A stretch of DNA of 64,000 nucleotides from Ditylenchus dipsaci (Eukaryota > Nematoda > Chromadorea > Rhabditida > Anguinidae): positions 96,329 through 160,328 of the forward strand of contig SADC01000143.1 of assembly GCA_004194705.1 (NCBI GenBank), in the 5' to 3' direction. Numbering within the stretch: the first letter of the stretch is position 1; every line of letters starts with the position of its first letter. The position numbers and the translations under genes were made by a program. Positions 10,601-21,700 of this stretch are shown here, piece after piece. Below the pieces are notes generated by a model that was not told the origin of the DNA, ran no database searches, and worked only from the letters and a program-made list of their open reading frames with translations.

Positions 10601-11386
10601 GGGTGCACTACGTTTCACCGTCACTGTTTTCACCGTTCACTATTTTCACCGTCACTATTTCACCGTCACCTATTTTCACCGTCACCTATTTCACCGTCAC
10701 TATTTTCACCGTCACTATTTTCACCGTTCACTAAATTCACCGTCAGCACTTTAGGACCGCTTTTTAGATCTAAATTTTTTCTAAATTTAAACAGTCTTGG
10801 TACCAAATTGTAGCCCTGAATGTCAGCTACATTTTGGTACTACAAATTCTGAAAAAATAAAAAAAATTAGAACTAAACTTTAGAAGGCGTTCAATCTCAC
10901 ACTTTCATCACGGTAGAACGCAGGGTGAGCGTCTTTTATAGTTTAGAACTAATGGCTCTTTCACGGACTGCGACTTAGACTGAGACTTAGACTTAGACTG
11001 AGACTGAGACTAAGAGTGTTCATGTAGCCAAAAAAGTCTCAGTCTAAGTCTCAGTCTAAGTCTAAGTCGCAGTCCGTGAAGAGCCATAAATTTTTCGTTT
11101 TTTTTAGAAAATGTAGTACCAAATGTAGCTGACATTCAGGGCTACAATTTGGTACCAAAAATTTTAAAAATTTCGAAAAATTTAGACTAAAAAGTGGTCC
11201 TAAAATGCTGACGGTGAATTTAGTGAACGGTGAAAATAGGTGACGGTGAAAATAGGTGACGGTGAAAATAGTGACGGTGAAAATAGGTGACGGTGAAATA
11301 GTGACGGTGAAATAGTGACGGTGAAAATAGTGAACGGTGAAAATAGTGAACGGTGAAAACAGTTGACGGTGAAACGTAGTGCACCC
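10601..11386. mobile_element. Palindromic DNA transposon with 8-bp TSD TACATTTT
   Basis: Ends GGGTGCACTACGTTTCACCG and complement, flanked by TACATTTT (10593-10600, 11387-11394). Subterminal TTTCACCGTCACTATT units repeat on both sides. The arms pair over most of the 786 bases, around a core of GACTTAGACTGAGACTTAGA repeats that looks like a further nested palindrome. The left arm holds about 90 unmatched bases. An 8-bp TSD with GG ends could be hAT, Merlin or P-like. Confidence 0.8.
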
Positions 11387-13063
11387 TACATTTTGAGTGT
11401 AAGGTTGCAAATGAGTGTGTAAATTAAAATTGCGAAAAATGTCACTTCCAGGAGCCACTTTCAGGTCGGCGGATAGAGTCAGGATCAAGAGTTACTACTG
11501 ATCCTACTCGTCCACCTAAAACCAGATCGATAGATCGAGAGTAACTCTTGATCTATGATCCTACTCGTCCGGTCTGAAACTGGATCGATAGATCAAGAGT
11601 AACTCTTGATCTATCGATCCGGTTTCAGATGGCGAGTAACTCGTGATTCGCACTGTCTTCGGGTTTCCTCTCATATTTGGCTAAAGTAATTCGTGATCCA
11701 CACTCTTTTTTGGGTTTCGCCTACTTTTGGCCAGAGTAACCGTCATCACCTACCTCAAACTACTTACTGTGTCTTTCCAGTCTCAATCGGCACTAAACCT
11801 GTCTGATCGGTATCATCCAGCCCTGATCTGGTATGATCCAGCCCTGACCTGGTCTGATCCGGTCTAATCCAGCCTGATGCTGTCTGATCCAGCCTGATCC
11901 GGTCTGATCCTGCCTTGATCCGGTCTGATCCCTAAGCTCGAGCAGTAGATCGTAAAAACACACAGTTCACAGTGCAATTTCAATATTTTAGGCATCCAAA
12001 AACTTTTGCCCCGGGGCTAAATAAGAAGAAATATGTTAGTGTAATTTATAAGACAAAAAATTGTAATCACTGAATACAATATCACAAAGCAGAAAAATAC
12101 TTAAAAAAGTATAGATTATGGGTTAGACCAGCAAAAATTAGAATAAACGCAAAAAAATTGTCTGTATCACGACTCATCCTGGCAGGTTCAATTAACCGGG
12201 TTCATAATTAGGTTCAATTAATAAAATTAAAATTAACCCGAAGAAAATAATCTGGATGATGAGTTTGTTTGGCCTTGAGTAGGATAAAACCGAAAAAATT
12301 GTCTGGATCACGAGTAACTACAGCCAAAAGTAGAATAAACAAGATGAGACTGGATCAGCCCGGATCAGGGCTAGATGAGACCGGATCAGGGATGGATAAG
12401 ACCGGATCAGACCGGATCAGGGCTGTGCCAGACCGGGTCAGGGCTTGATCAGGGCTGGATAAGACCGGACCAGACCGGTTCAAGGCTAACTTAGACTTGA
12501 TTAAAAATAAGACGTAGTGTGAGCTAATTATCACAAGTAAGTCTGTCGAAAACAAGGATAAACCCAAGAAAAAGTCTGGATCACGAGTTACTTTGGACAA
12601 AAGTGGGATGAAACTCAGAAAGGTAGTCTGGATCATGACCTACTCTGGCAAAAATTAGGAAACAAAGCCAAAGACATAGTGGATCACGAGTTAGGGTGGT
12701 ATTTAATTTTGGCCATAAAATACTGAAAATTGGCCATAAAATATTTAATTTTGGCATAAACTCGACGTGGCCATAAAATACTGAATTTTGGCCATAAACT
12801 TTTGAATTTTGGCCATAAATTTTTGAATTTTGGCCATAAACTTTTGAATTTTGACTATAAACTCGAATTTGGCCATGAAATGCTTAATTTTGGCCATAAA
12901 TTATTGGGTATTGGCCATAAACTCGGGTTGCTTAGGTCAATTGAATTCCGTCACCAGTTTTGCTGCGTTATATAACTGTGTTACACTTTTCATCCTTGCA
13001 AATTTGCATGTCTTCCGCATCAATATTAGAATTCTGTGTGTTTAGAATTATCAAGCTCAACGA

Positions 13064-13458
13064 ATGACAATGAAGTTCACCGTGATGTCGGCTCTCCTGA
13101 TGCCTTTTTCAGTGGTTGCTTGCGCTTTGGCACCTGGAGTCGCTATTCTAGGTGAGTGTCTTTGATTGACTGGTGGTTCATGTTCTGACTAGGTCTATTC
13201 TTCAGTTGGCTAACAACATGTGCTCTACGCTCCGATTGCATCAACTCCAGTGCTTTTCAAAGTAAGTTTATTCAATTGCAGGCGATTGTTCCAACTATCT
13301 CAATGGCCATGGTTATGATCGTGCGTTCAGACTTGGCCTTCCGCTGATCAGTGAGTGCTTAAGTGACAAACTTGTTCTATTAACCATTCTGTATTACAGT
13401 GTGCTCCTTCGAAAAAGTCTTCAGCCGAAATGACCTCCAGCAGAAGCAGCAGCAATGA
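13064..13458 (+). CDS. Secreted 94-residue protein of unknown function, transposon cargo
   Basis: Four exons, 13064-13151, 13193-13261, 13282-13350 and 13400-13458, join in phase to a 94-residue frame with no stop. Introns are 41, 20 and 49 nt; the 20-nt one is unusually short and could instead be read differently. The start is MTMKFTVMSALLMPFSVVA, a good signal peptide (Lys, then a hydrophobic core, small residues). The rest has five Cys, the segment SDCSNYLNGHGYDRAF, and a Gln-rich end. AATAAA at 13514 is a likely poly(A) signal, 56 bases past the stop. I do not recognise the family. It lies wholly within the element at 12694-14767, so it moved with it. Confidence 0.6.
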
Positions 13459-13917
13459 AAATGGAGTATTGTTTCCCTATCACAATTGTATTTCGATGTG
13501 ATCTAATGATCTGAATAAAATTGTTTTTAGTACATCAGGTTTTTTGAGGATACCGTGTTTGTTGTTTTTTCCGTGGATAATATTATTATTTGTAAGGTCA
13601 ACATGAGTGGCGAGCTCTCTATTGGCTTATTAGTAAATAATTGAAAAAATTGCACGGTTACCATCTGCTATCCCTGCGCTTTAGTCGGTCATCTATCGTA
13701 CCTTTCTTTGTTATAAATTTTCGGCCGGCTGTCTTGGTCTTTTTTGCACTGCACTAGCTGTATTCCAACCCTGGCTGAATGACGTAGTTAGTGTGTCTGG
13801 GAGTGAATTTATTAGAGTCTTTTTCCTGGAGTGGTGAATAATAGGTGAATTTCACAGAAGGGACCCAGGCTGTGATTCGAGGAAGTTCGATAAAAAATGC
13901 GCTTTAAAAATGCTTAA

Positions 13918-14107
13918 AGGGCCATTGCCGTCCCGACAACGAGAATTTCAAGTGTTCGAATTGGCGCGGGACAGTTCTCTTTCGTCTTTCATTTTACTCT
14001 TTTGAGTCATTCGAAGCAAGTCAAAAGAGTACAATGAAAGACGAAAGAGAACTGTCCCGCGCGAATTCAAACATTTGGAATTCTCGTTGTCGGGACGGCA
14101 ATGGCCT
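13918..14107. mobile_element. TTAA-flanked palindromic MITE
   Basis: TTAA at both sides; ends AGGGCCATTGCCGTCCCGAC and complement. Arms of about 90 bases. Related copies at 32173-32405 and 54991-55235 also lie between TTAA. The TTAA target fits piggyBac-type insertion, though ends differ from the CCCTAGA type at 51565. Confidence 0.75.
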
Positions 14108-14984
14108 TTAAGAAAGTTTCTGGGTCTTTTTTCAAATAAAAAAATTTCTGAAAGGTTCGCAGGGCCGAAAAAACCAACCCACGATTGTTGGGCATCCTCC
14201 AGATGGCTCTTGAGATCTACTTACTTGAATTCGTGATATTTACCTGAGGACAAGAAAGTAGGTGTAAAGAAAGGTTTGTAAAGAACAAAACTTGTTTCAA
14301 CTTATCAACACCTGAGAAACTGAGGTAGTCTAAACTGAGATACTCGACCACCTCGGAGTGGATACCCAAGGTAGACCTACCCAAGTACTAATTAGATATT
14401 GAGATTATGAATAGTCAAAACATCAATTTGATCATAACAAACCATTTCAGTATAAAATTTTAAGTTTAATACTATAGTTCGTGCGACATTTGGAGGTGAT
14501 AATACTTTGGTAAGTCGATTGACTTGTAACCAATGACGTAGAGGCAACTTGAGTTCAATATTTTATGGCCAAAATCTGATAATTTACGGCCAAAATTCGG
14601 GATATCAAGGCCAAATTTAAGTTTATGGCCGGAATTCAAAAGTTTATGGCCAAAATTCAATAATTTATGGCAAAATCAGTATTTTATGGCCACGTCGAGT
14701 TTATGGCCAAAATTAAATATTTTATGGCCAATTTTCAGTATTTTTGGCCAGTTTTAAATATTATCCCACGAGTTACTCGACATGTCTGAACACGATCATT
14801 AGATCGAGAGTTACTCTTGATCCTACTCGTACATCTGAAAGCGGATCAATAGATCAAGAATTACTCTTGATCTTCGATCCTACTCGTCGTCTCTGAACAC
14901 GATCAATAGATCACGAGTAACTCTTTGATCCTACTATTACTCTATCCGCCGACCTGAAAGTGGCTCCAGGATACTAACGAAAAG

Positions 14985-15225
14985 TACAGGTATAGTCCTA
15001 TTGAGAATTACATCGAATTGGATTTTTTATATTTTAGCTCTAACTTTATACCAACTTTTCATTTGTATGATAGCTCAAATGAAAGCCCAGAAGCTTGGAT
15101 ACATTTTGACACTAAACTTGTAAATAAAAGGAGAGAAAAAATAAGGTCTGCAGCCAGTGGTAGTCGAACTTGTGACCTAAGGCGATGCGTATATAAAGTT
15201 CCCCCCCCCCTCTTTAAAATGAATC
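14985..15225 (-). repeat. tRNA-related SINE-like copy 3 (minus)
   Basis: On the minus strand: TTTTAAAGAGGGGGGGGGGA, ACTTTATATACGCATCGCC, the B-box AGTTCGACTACC, CACTGGCTGCAGACC, then GTTTAGTGTCAAAATG and a body with GGGCTTTCATTTGAGC. This copy has the clearest tRNA-like T-loop. Confidence 0.55.
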
Positions 15226-15240
15226 TGTGGGACGACTATT

Positions 15241-15305
15241 AACTCGCGACAGTTTGACTCGCGACATTCAACTCGCGACAGTCTCGACTCGCGACACTTT
15301 TTTCG
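15241..15305. repeat. Short CTCGCGACA repeat
   Basis: Four units of AACTCGCGACAGTTTG-type sequence. No inverted partner was found nearby. The following 640 bases (15306-15944) are AT-rich with no gene signal. Confidence 0.5.
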
Positions 15306-15944
15306 ACGATTTTTTAATTTCTAAAAAGATTATGAACTATTCTCCAAAAGTCTTTTGATTAGCAACTTTTAATGCCAAAATGTCTTCCTAAACCTGAATC
15401 CGTTAAGATCAAGTCAACAAAATCACAGGGAGCTGAGATATAGCTGTTTTTGAATCGACCACCTGGAAATTTGTACCACTTATTAATACCTAAAAACTTG
15501 TTTATTTTCAAACAATTTATTAGTTTATTTTGCATTAAAAGACTCGGAATGATTTTCGGCACAACCATACTAAGTTCGAAATTGTAAATTTTGCTTCGAA
15601 TTTAGTTAAATCGGTCGATATATAGTATTTTTGTTATTCAGACTTCGATTCAAAAGTAGCGAATGGTGTACCCCGTAAATCGACTTTTTATAACATTCCG
15701 CAAATCCGAAAATATGACCCAACGGATACAAAACGAAAGTTTTCCATCTCTTAATTGGGTATATTTTCCAATTTTGTATTCGGTCGAACTACCGCAATCT
15801 AAAATCCACCCAAAGCGATTTTGTTTACTTAAATTAGCCGAATAAGTTAAAATTCTCTTTATTAAAGTTGCTCGACCTGGATCTTTGATATTTTCGACTT
15901 CGCTACCATCGCACGATCAAAAAAAACATAGGTGCATTATTTAC

Positions 15945-16342
15945 TAAAGTTACATTGTCAGTTTCGGTGAGTTTACTGTTATCCGACTTTGAAATTGTAG
16001 CTTCTATGCACAAAAGACTTTTAGAGGAAAGTAATTATTGGTCGGAAGTTTCGATCATAAAATTATTACTACCGTTTTCATATAAATTTGACCCACTTGT
16101 CGGAAAAAACACAAATGAAATTTTTTTTCTGTATCGAGTTATCAAAAACGGGATTTCATCGATTTTTAAAATTTTGTCGATTGCTTTCATTTATATAGTC
16201 AAAAATTTAAACTATATAAATGCAAACAATTTTTCATTTTTCTGTTTTTTATTTTCAAAGCGTACTCTCAAACTTCAGTATGTACGAACATTTCACCGAA
16301 ACAGTATTTTTACTTCCCGAAACTGACAAAGTGTAACTTTAT
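15945..16342. mobile_element. MITE-like inverted-repeat element
   Basis: Ends TAAAGTTACATTGTCAGTTT and the complement of TAAAGTTACACTTTGTCAGT, continuing CGG. TA-rich flanks could be a TA target. The interior is AT-rich; its one ORF is not supported by any motif. Confidence 0.5.
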
Positions 16343-16376
16343 AGCATAATGGCGGCTTTAAAAAATCTCTGGCACT

Positions 16377-16437
16377 GCTACATTACCGGTACGCACCGCC
16401 CCGGGGCATAGGGCGGTGCGTACCGGGTAATGTAGCC
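16377..16437. repeat. GC-rich 61-base hairpin
   Basis: GGCACTGCTACATTACCGGT pairs with its complement ending ACCGGGTAATGTAGCCGTC; stem of about 27 bases (including CGCACCGCCC/GGGCGGTGCG) with a 6-9 base loop. It stands out in AT-rich surroundings. Could be a tiny MITE or a structured RNA; nothing in the sequence decides. Confidence 0.5.
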
Positions 16438-16468
16438 GTCAAGCCGGCTCGACAGATGTTCAGCTTTT

Positions 16469-17052
16469 GTCGCTGTCGACAGTTAAACCCTTGCAAGATC
16501 ACGTCTTTCGTCGAGAAAAGCCAGTTTGTTCCACAGCATCGATGAGCGAGTGAAGGAAGCCAATTCATTTTACGAGTCAAGGCCGAAGAAGAGAAAACGA
16601 GACAACTGGTGGTCAGGTATGTCATCCTATAGATCAGTCTTAAAGATTGAATTTTTTTATCATCTAGAACAAGAATGAATCCTGTTAAAGTGCTGCGCCA
16701 GCCTCGTCGTCCAGAGTATGACTGCGGCGACACGAATATAGAAATTTTAGTCGGTGGTTATCAGCCGTCAGATCGAATGGAGATCCTAAATTGAATGAAG
16801 TGTCGTACAGGGTTCGCAGATGTCTGATTTGTCAGGAATTTTCGGATTTTTCAATTCAAATCCTGATTTTGATCGCCAAAAATCAGGGATTACCTGATTT
16901 TTGGAGATCTTTTTGTTCAAAATTCTGATTTTTAGAGATTTTTTTGTTCAAAATCCTGATTTTTAGAGATTTTTTGTTCAAAATCCTGATTTTCCGTTTT
17001 TTCATCTGCGAACGCTGGTGTCTTACAGCATTATCTGGCGAAGTTTCCGATT
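16469..17052 (+). pseudogene. Unknown coding sequence broken by a hAT MITE
   Basis: An exon ending at about 16615 reads RKASLFHSIDERVKEANS, then FYESRPKKRKRDNWW, with donor GTATGT. After an intron of about 54 nt ending CATCTAG comes MNPVKVLRQPRRPEYD, CGDTNIEILVGGYQPSD. The junction is off by one base. The last frame continues, after another shift, as GDPKLNEVSY, is cut by the MITE at 16808-17017, and resumes as SIIWRSFRL and a stop. KKRKR looks like a nuclear localisation signal. Not a family I recognise. Confidence 0.42.
16808..17017. mobile_element. hAT MITE inside a coding sequence
   Basis: Ends CAGGGTTCGCAGATG and the complement of CAGCGTTCGCAGATG; flanks GTGTCGTA / GTGTCTTA (7 of 8 match). 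Interior is about three tandem units of CTGATTTTTAGAGATTTTTT-GTTCAAAATC. Confidence 0.68.
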
Positions 17053-17930
17053 GTAGAGTTGGGAAAAGAACAAAATAAGGAATTTCAAAACTAATATGAT
17101 GTTTTCCGTTTGTCACTTATTTGTTCGTTACATTTGCTAAAAAATCTTCTAATGCTTCTCTCCTGGTTGTGTTGGGATAAGTATGAAACTACGGTCAAGT
17201 AAGTAAGAGACTTTCGGTCTTTATGATTCAGCCTTTACGAAAACTAAAAAACAACACAGAGAGCCCACAAAGAGAAGAAGACCCATTATCCTGGAAATTA
17301 TCGGATGGTCCAGTTTGACTTATACTGAGATCATCGATCAGTCAACAGGTCGGTTCGTCGACTGAACATCCAGTTGCTTTAGAGCCGTTCGAAGTTTTCT
17401 ATAGTGGTTTAAAGTAGTTCGAGGATAATTTAGGTGTTTAGTGTGGTATGGGTTCCCAAAACAGATTTGCCCCGAAAAGGTTATGAAATAAGCACCAAAA
17501 AGTTAATGCTACTAGGCGGATTCAAATCCTAGTACTGACAGAGGAATGACTGGGAGAAAATTTGCCGAGAAATGAATTTACCGGGAGTGAATTAGCCTAG
17601 TACCGAAATTGGGATCTAATGAGGTGGGATCAAATGAGTGGGATCAAATGAGTTGTGATCAAATGAGTACGAGCCCTGAGTGGACCTTGGAACTCACTCC
17701 TTGAGTACCTGTGAGTTTAATCCTCTCTCAGTTCCTCTCCAATTGTTTGTTAACAATTTACTCTTGCTAATGATAAGTTGCTAATAAATCAACAAAAGGT
17801 TGTCTTTTATTCTCTAGCGTAGACTACCCGATTAACAAGTAAATTAGGTATGAAAGTTGTGGGAATTTGGTCATATAAATTATTATGCAAACAAAATCAA
17901 TATTTTGCAAATGGCAGCACATAATGGGAA
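17026..17930. other. No gene recognised
   Basis: AT-rich sequence holding short GGGATCAAATGAGT repeats at 17615-17665. Nothing else can be supported. Confidence 0.4.
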
Positions 17931-17931
17931 A

Positions 17932-18105
17932 TTAAGTGGACGGAATGAGCAAGCTGGGGATTTCTTGAATGGTTTCATCAGCGACGTCTGTAAAATAAAT
18001 TGCAAGAAATTGGTCATAGTTTTAGTCAAAAACAACATACTTGAGAGGTATCCGAAGGCATGGTAAAAGGACATGAGCATATCAAAGCTATCTTTTGTAC
18101 GGTGT
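17932..18105 (-). CDS. 3' end of an unknown gene, two exons
   Basis: Exon 18041-18105 (acceptor TTGATTTCAG) reads HRTKDSFDMLMSFYHAFGYL and, after a 53-nt intron ending TTTTACAG, exon 17932-17987 continues in phase VADETIQEIPSLLIPST and a stop. Both splice sites match the nematode consensus and the phase fits. No upstream exon was identified within the adjacent sequence; 18228-18312 is a MITE remnant. Family not recognised; it could be a fragment. Confidence 0.45.
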
Positions 18106-18227
18106 CTGAAATCAAGTCATGCAGGAAAATCCATTAATGAGAAAATTTTCGCCAAAAATCAATTCTGGCTAAATTATTGATATGCGGTCGACGTTCGAGG
18201 TTCGACGTTCACAGTCAACCTTCACAC

Positions 18228-18312
18228 AGTCGACCCTCGATTTAACGGTCTTCCTTGGGAAAACAAGGAAGCCGTTAAACCGAGGAGTCGTTTGATCGAG
18301 GGTTGACTGTAC
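18228..18312. mobile_element. Pogo/Tigger-type MITE remnant
   Basis: Palindrome with ACAGTCGACCCTCGATTTAA at the left and GATCGAGGGTTGACTGTA at the right. CAGTC/TGACCCTCGATTTA ends are typical of Tigger/pogo. The left TA is missing. Confidence 0.5.
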
Positions 18313-18765
18313 TAACTAGGGTTGGGTGATGGGAATATTCCCGAAAATCACCGGAGAATATCACTGTCCGGCAAAAACACTGCTTCTAAAGACACGTTCA
18401 CACAGATCGGTTTTTGTTCGCATCTTCAGCACTTTACTTGGTGTTACCAACTCATGCGGATGTGAACGTGCCGTGACATCGGATTTGTCCCATTTTTTCG
18501 AAGAAGAATATCACTGCTTTTTGAGACTGTTTATGAATATTCCCTGAAAGATTGTCCCGCTGATTATCCCAACCCTAGTATTAACCCTTCAGCTATAAAC
18601 TCCTGCTTTTTTAAACTATTTTGATGACTTTTACATGGATTTCATGATATCTTTTTTACTGATTTCTTACCTGTGATGGTGAACTAGTGCGCTTTTTTTC
18701 AAAACTTTTTTTAACAAAAATGTTTTGGGATAATCTTAGATTCGGTGAAAAAAATTACAGTTAGG

Positions 18766-21700
18766 TTAAAAATGGTCGAATTGAGTGCGACTTAAATAAG
18801 TTTCAGCTTGCCCTTTGAACTTGGAGGAAACGCTACACCGAGCTGTGATAACAGTTTTAGAAAATTACTTACGGCTTTCAATCTGGGAGAAGCAGGAAGA
18901 GAGGATTCCATTGGTGATAACTAAATCAACCAAATAGTTAACAACATAAACTCACAAAATTTACTTGATCCTCCACTGTCATGGGCGAGTAAATTCCTTT
19001 GGAGAAGCGTCGGCCAACCTAGAAATACAAAAGGCTATCCAGAACCTTTGGGCCCCACTCGCCAGAACCAAGGGTCCAGTCATTTTAAGTCTAATCTATG
19101 CGAAAAAATAAGTAAGGCGCGAATTCAAATTGAACATTTTTTTGCATACATTAGACTTAAATGACTGGGACCCCTTTGGTTCTGGCGAGTGGGCCCCAAA
19201 GGTTCTGTTGCTCCATACAAAAATGATCAATCAAAATCACTAAATAATTTGCAAAAATTTACCTTGACAATTTTATCTACAGTGATTCTGTCCTTCGATG
19301 TATCCATAGACAGCAGGCATTCTCCTGTCTTTGCTTTGTGCGCAAATCTAAAAGAAAAATTAATACGCAAAGGTAGTGTGTACCAAAGCTAGCGTTTTGT
19401 CAAGAATTTACGCTGAACACGATGGCTGAAAAAATCTCAGATAAGTACGGCTTTGAACGGGTGAAACATCATTTGAAAATAGCTGATTTTTGCTGATCCC
19501 CAACCACCTGGAATTTGAGCAAATTATAGATGACTCTTGCTCAAATTTACGTACTACATGGGCGTGTAATATCTCAAAATGCAAAAGTAATCAGGGCTAT
19601 CTATTGCGTTTGAATTGTCTCTGAGTGATTACAATTCCACAGAGAACTTTTGGTTTTGGGAATTCAAAAAATTTTCATATCATTAAACTTCTGTACGGAT
19701 TTTTCAACTTGGTTTCTGACAAAATAAGGCCTTAAATTAATTTCAGGTATGGTTTTGTTAGAAACTAAGTTGAAAAATCCGTACAGAACTTCAATGATTA
19801 GGAAAAAAATTTGAAATAACCGGCAGCACCTCTTATTAGCGTGGGCATGCCCCTTTAAAAACTAAATACAGCAATATATTATCATAAAATCATGACAAAA
19901 TGGCAAAAGGAATGTGTAAGTCGCCACACAAATTTTCTAAAACTTTGTCTTCGCTAAGAAAACCATTAGTTCTGACACCGGATTAGTGTTCAGCGTAGTT
20001 GATTTGCTTACCGTATTCTCTCTATTAGTTCCACATTTGGGATTATTTTCCAATCGTCCGAAAATCGGAAAATTTGGGGTTGATCTCGAGATTTTCGGGT
20101 GCTCAACCAAAATCTAAAAAGTGGAATCAGTATAACTCGTGGAAGTTAAGAAAATGCAATAAACAGCTTTGTTAAATTTTTCTCTGAGCTGAGATAGAGG
20201 TCGTCGAAGTTGGGGTGTGGGTTTAATAGAGAGTGTGGAACTAATAGAGAGAATACGGTATATAACTACTATTAAAAATCCAAAGTCACTGTCAAATTTG
20301 AATTCCGCTCAGGACAAAAAAAGATTAAATATTAAATTAAATATTAAATTTGCCAATATTAAATTTGAATATTTAGCCATCGTGTTCAGCGTAAAATTAT
20401 ACACAAACGCTAGGTTTGGTGCACACCGCCTTTCCCTGTTAAACTTTATAAGAATCAAGATTAGTAGAAATTAGGATGTACCTTGCTTTACGCATCCATT
20501 CCTGCACTCCCTCCATATCCAGATTGCTGCTGAGCATCTCTGAACACTCTCCAAATGGCAGTAGGTGTAGGGCTGAAACCATTTTTTTTGATGAATGGAT
20601 TTTTTTACCAGGTTTTACATTTAAGTACGATCGGACTGAGAGGCTCAACTCTCCGCTATATCTGACTCGAAACATAAATATAAAACTTGAAACATAGTTT
20701 GAGTTATTGCAATGTGCAGTGCTTTTTTTGGTTAAACGAAAATTATCAGAAACGAAAATTGCGCCATCGCAGTTTTCCAAAACTTCAATTGATTCATCGA
20801 GAAAAACGACACAATTCCACGATAGATTTCGGCTCTCTCCTGTTTCGTACCAAATTGTTTCCGCCAAAAATCGTTATAGCCAAAAACGTTACATTTTTAA
20901 TTAATTCGTTTGCTACATATGGTTTTTCTATATAATTTTGTGGATATTCTCATTTACAAGTTTATACTCAAATTGATGCTAGAGAGCAGGGCTACATTTC
21001 GCGTTTAGGGTTGTAAATGCCCATGTCTTCAATATTTGCTGAAAGCCCTAAAATTTCCGGAATTGTGCACTTTTTGAGAACTTTTGGGGTTTTCAGCAAA
21101 TATTGCAGACATGGTCATTTACAACCTTATACGCAAAATATAGCCCTGCTCTCAATTTGAGTATAAACTTGTAAATGAGAATATTCACAAAATTAGTTAA
21201 AAAACCATATGTAGAAAACTAATTAATTAAAAATGTAACGTTTTGGCTATAACGATTTTGGCGGAAACAATTTGGACGAAACAGGAGAGAGCCTAGATTT
21301 CACAATAAATTTCACAACGAGCGTAGCTGCGCCCGTCGCGCGTTCAATCGCACTGTGATATAATAATTCTGATATTTTTTTACAAATATTGTAAAATTAT
21401 GTCATTTTTTTTGAAAAGTAGGAATTTACAACTTCTACTCAAACATTTCTCCGTAAAGGTATATGAAAGTTGAATTCAATAGTCTTCTAATCTGTAAAAT
21501 TGATATCGCCAAATAATCCATAAGAGATGTATGGATTTAAACACTTCAAACATAGATTAATTTAACTCGAATTCCGTTTGTTACATTCTCTAGGATTTCT
21601 ACAATCGCTTAAACTATTATATGCTCATTTTGCAGAAAATGATATAGGAGTGATATGAGATCAAAGTGAAAAGCTTTACCAAATGATGACTCCTTTTTGG

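Larger units (their letters stand above)
12694..14767. mobile_element. DNA element with 8-bp TSD ACGAGTTA carrying a secreted-protein gene
   Basis: ACGAGTTA precedes 12694 and follows 14767. Ends are GGGTGGTATTTAATTTTGGC and the complement of GGGATAATATTTAAAACTGG, so only moderately alike. About ten subterminal units of TTTTGGCCATAAA(A) face each other at the two sides, including the shared CTCGACGTGGCCATAAAATA. Between them lie the spliced gene at 13064-13458 and a TTAA-flanked MITE at 13918-14107. No transposase. An 8-bp TSD suggests hAT, Merlin or P class. Confidence 0.78.
11451..14967. mobile_element. Large inverted-repeat element with GATC-type subrepeats
   Basis: Ends GGAGCCACTTTCAGGTCGGC and complement, continuing GGATAGAGT-AGGATCAAGAGTTA at both sides. 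Inner blocks of ATAGATCAAGAGTAACTCTT and of CTGATCCGGTCTGATCCAGC-like units occur inverted at left (11500-11940) and right (14775-14960; also 12350-12480). I found no convincing TSD. A separate element sits inside at 12694-14767. No coding sequence of its own was found. Confidence 0.6.

Noticed and set aside
11451..14967. A TSD for the outer GGAGCC-ended element
   Set aside because: Flanks TCACTTCCA and AGGATACTA do not match, so no duplication is claimed.
20439..20867. Minus-strand 142-residue ORF taken as a single gene
   Set aside because: Only 20482-20572 is coding (a Hog exon with good splice sites); the rest is intron and part of the element at 20831.
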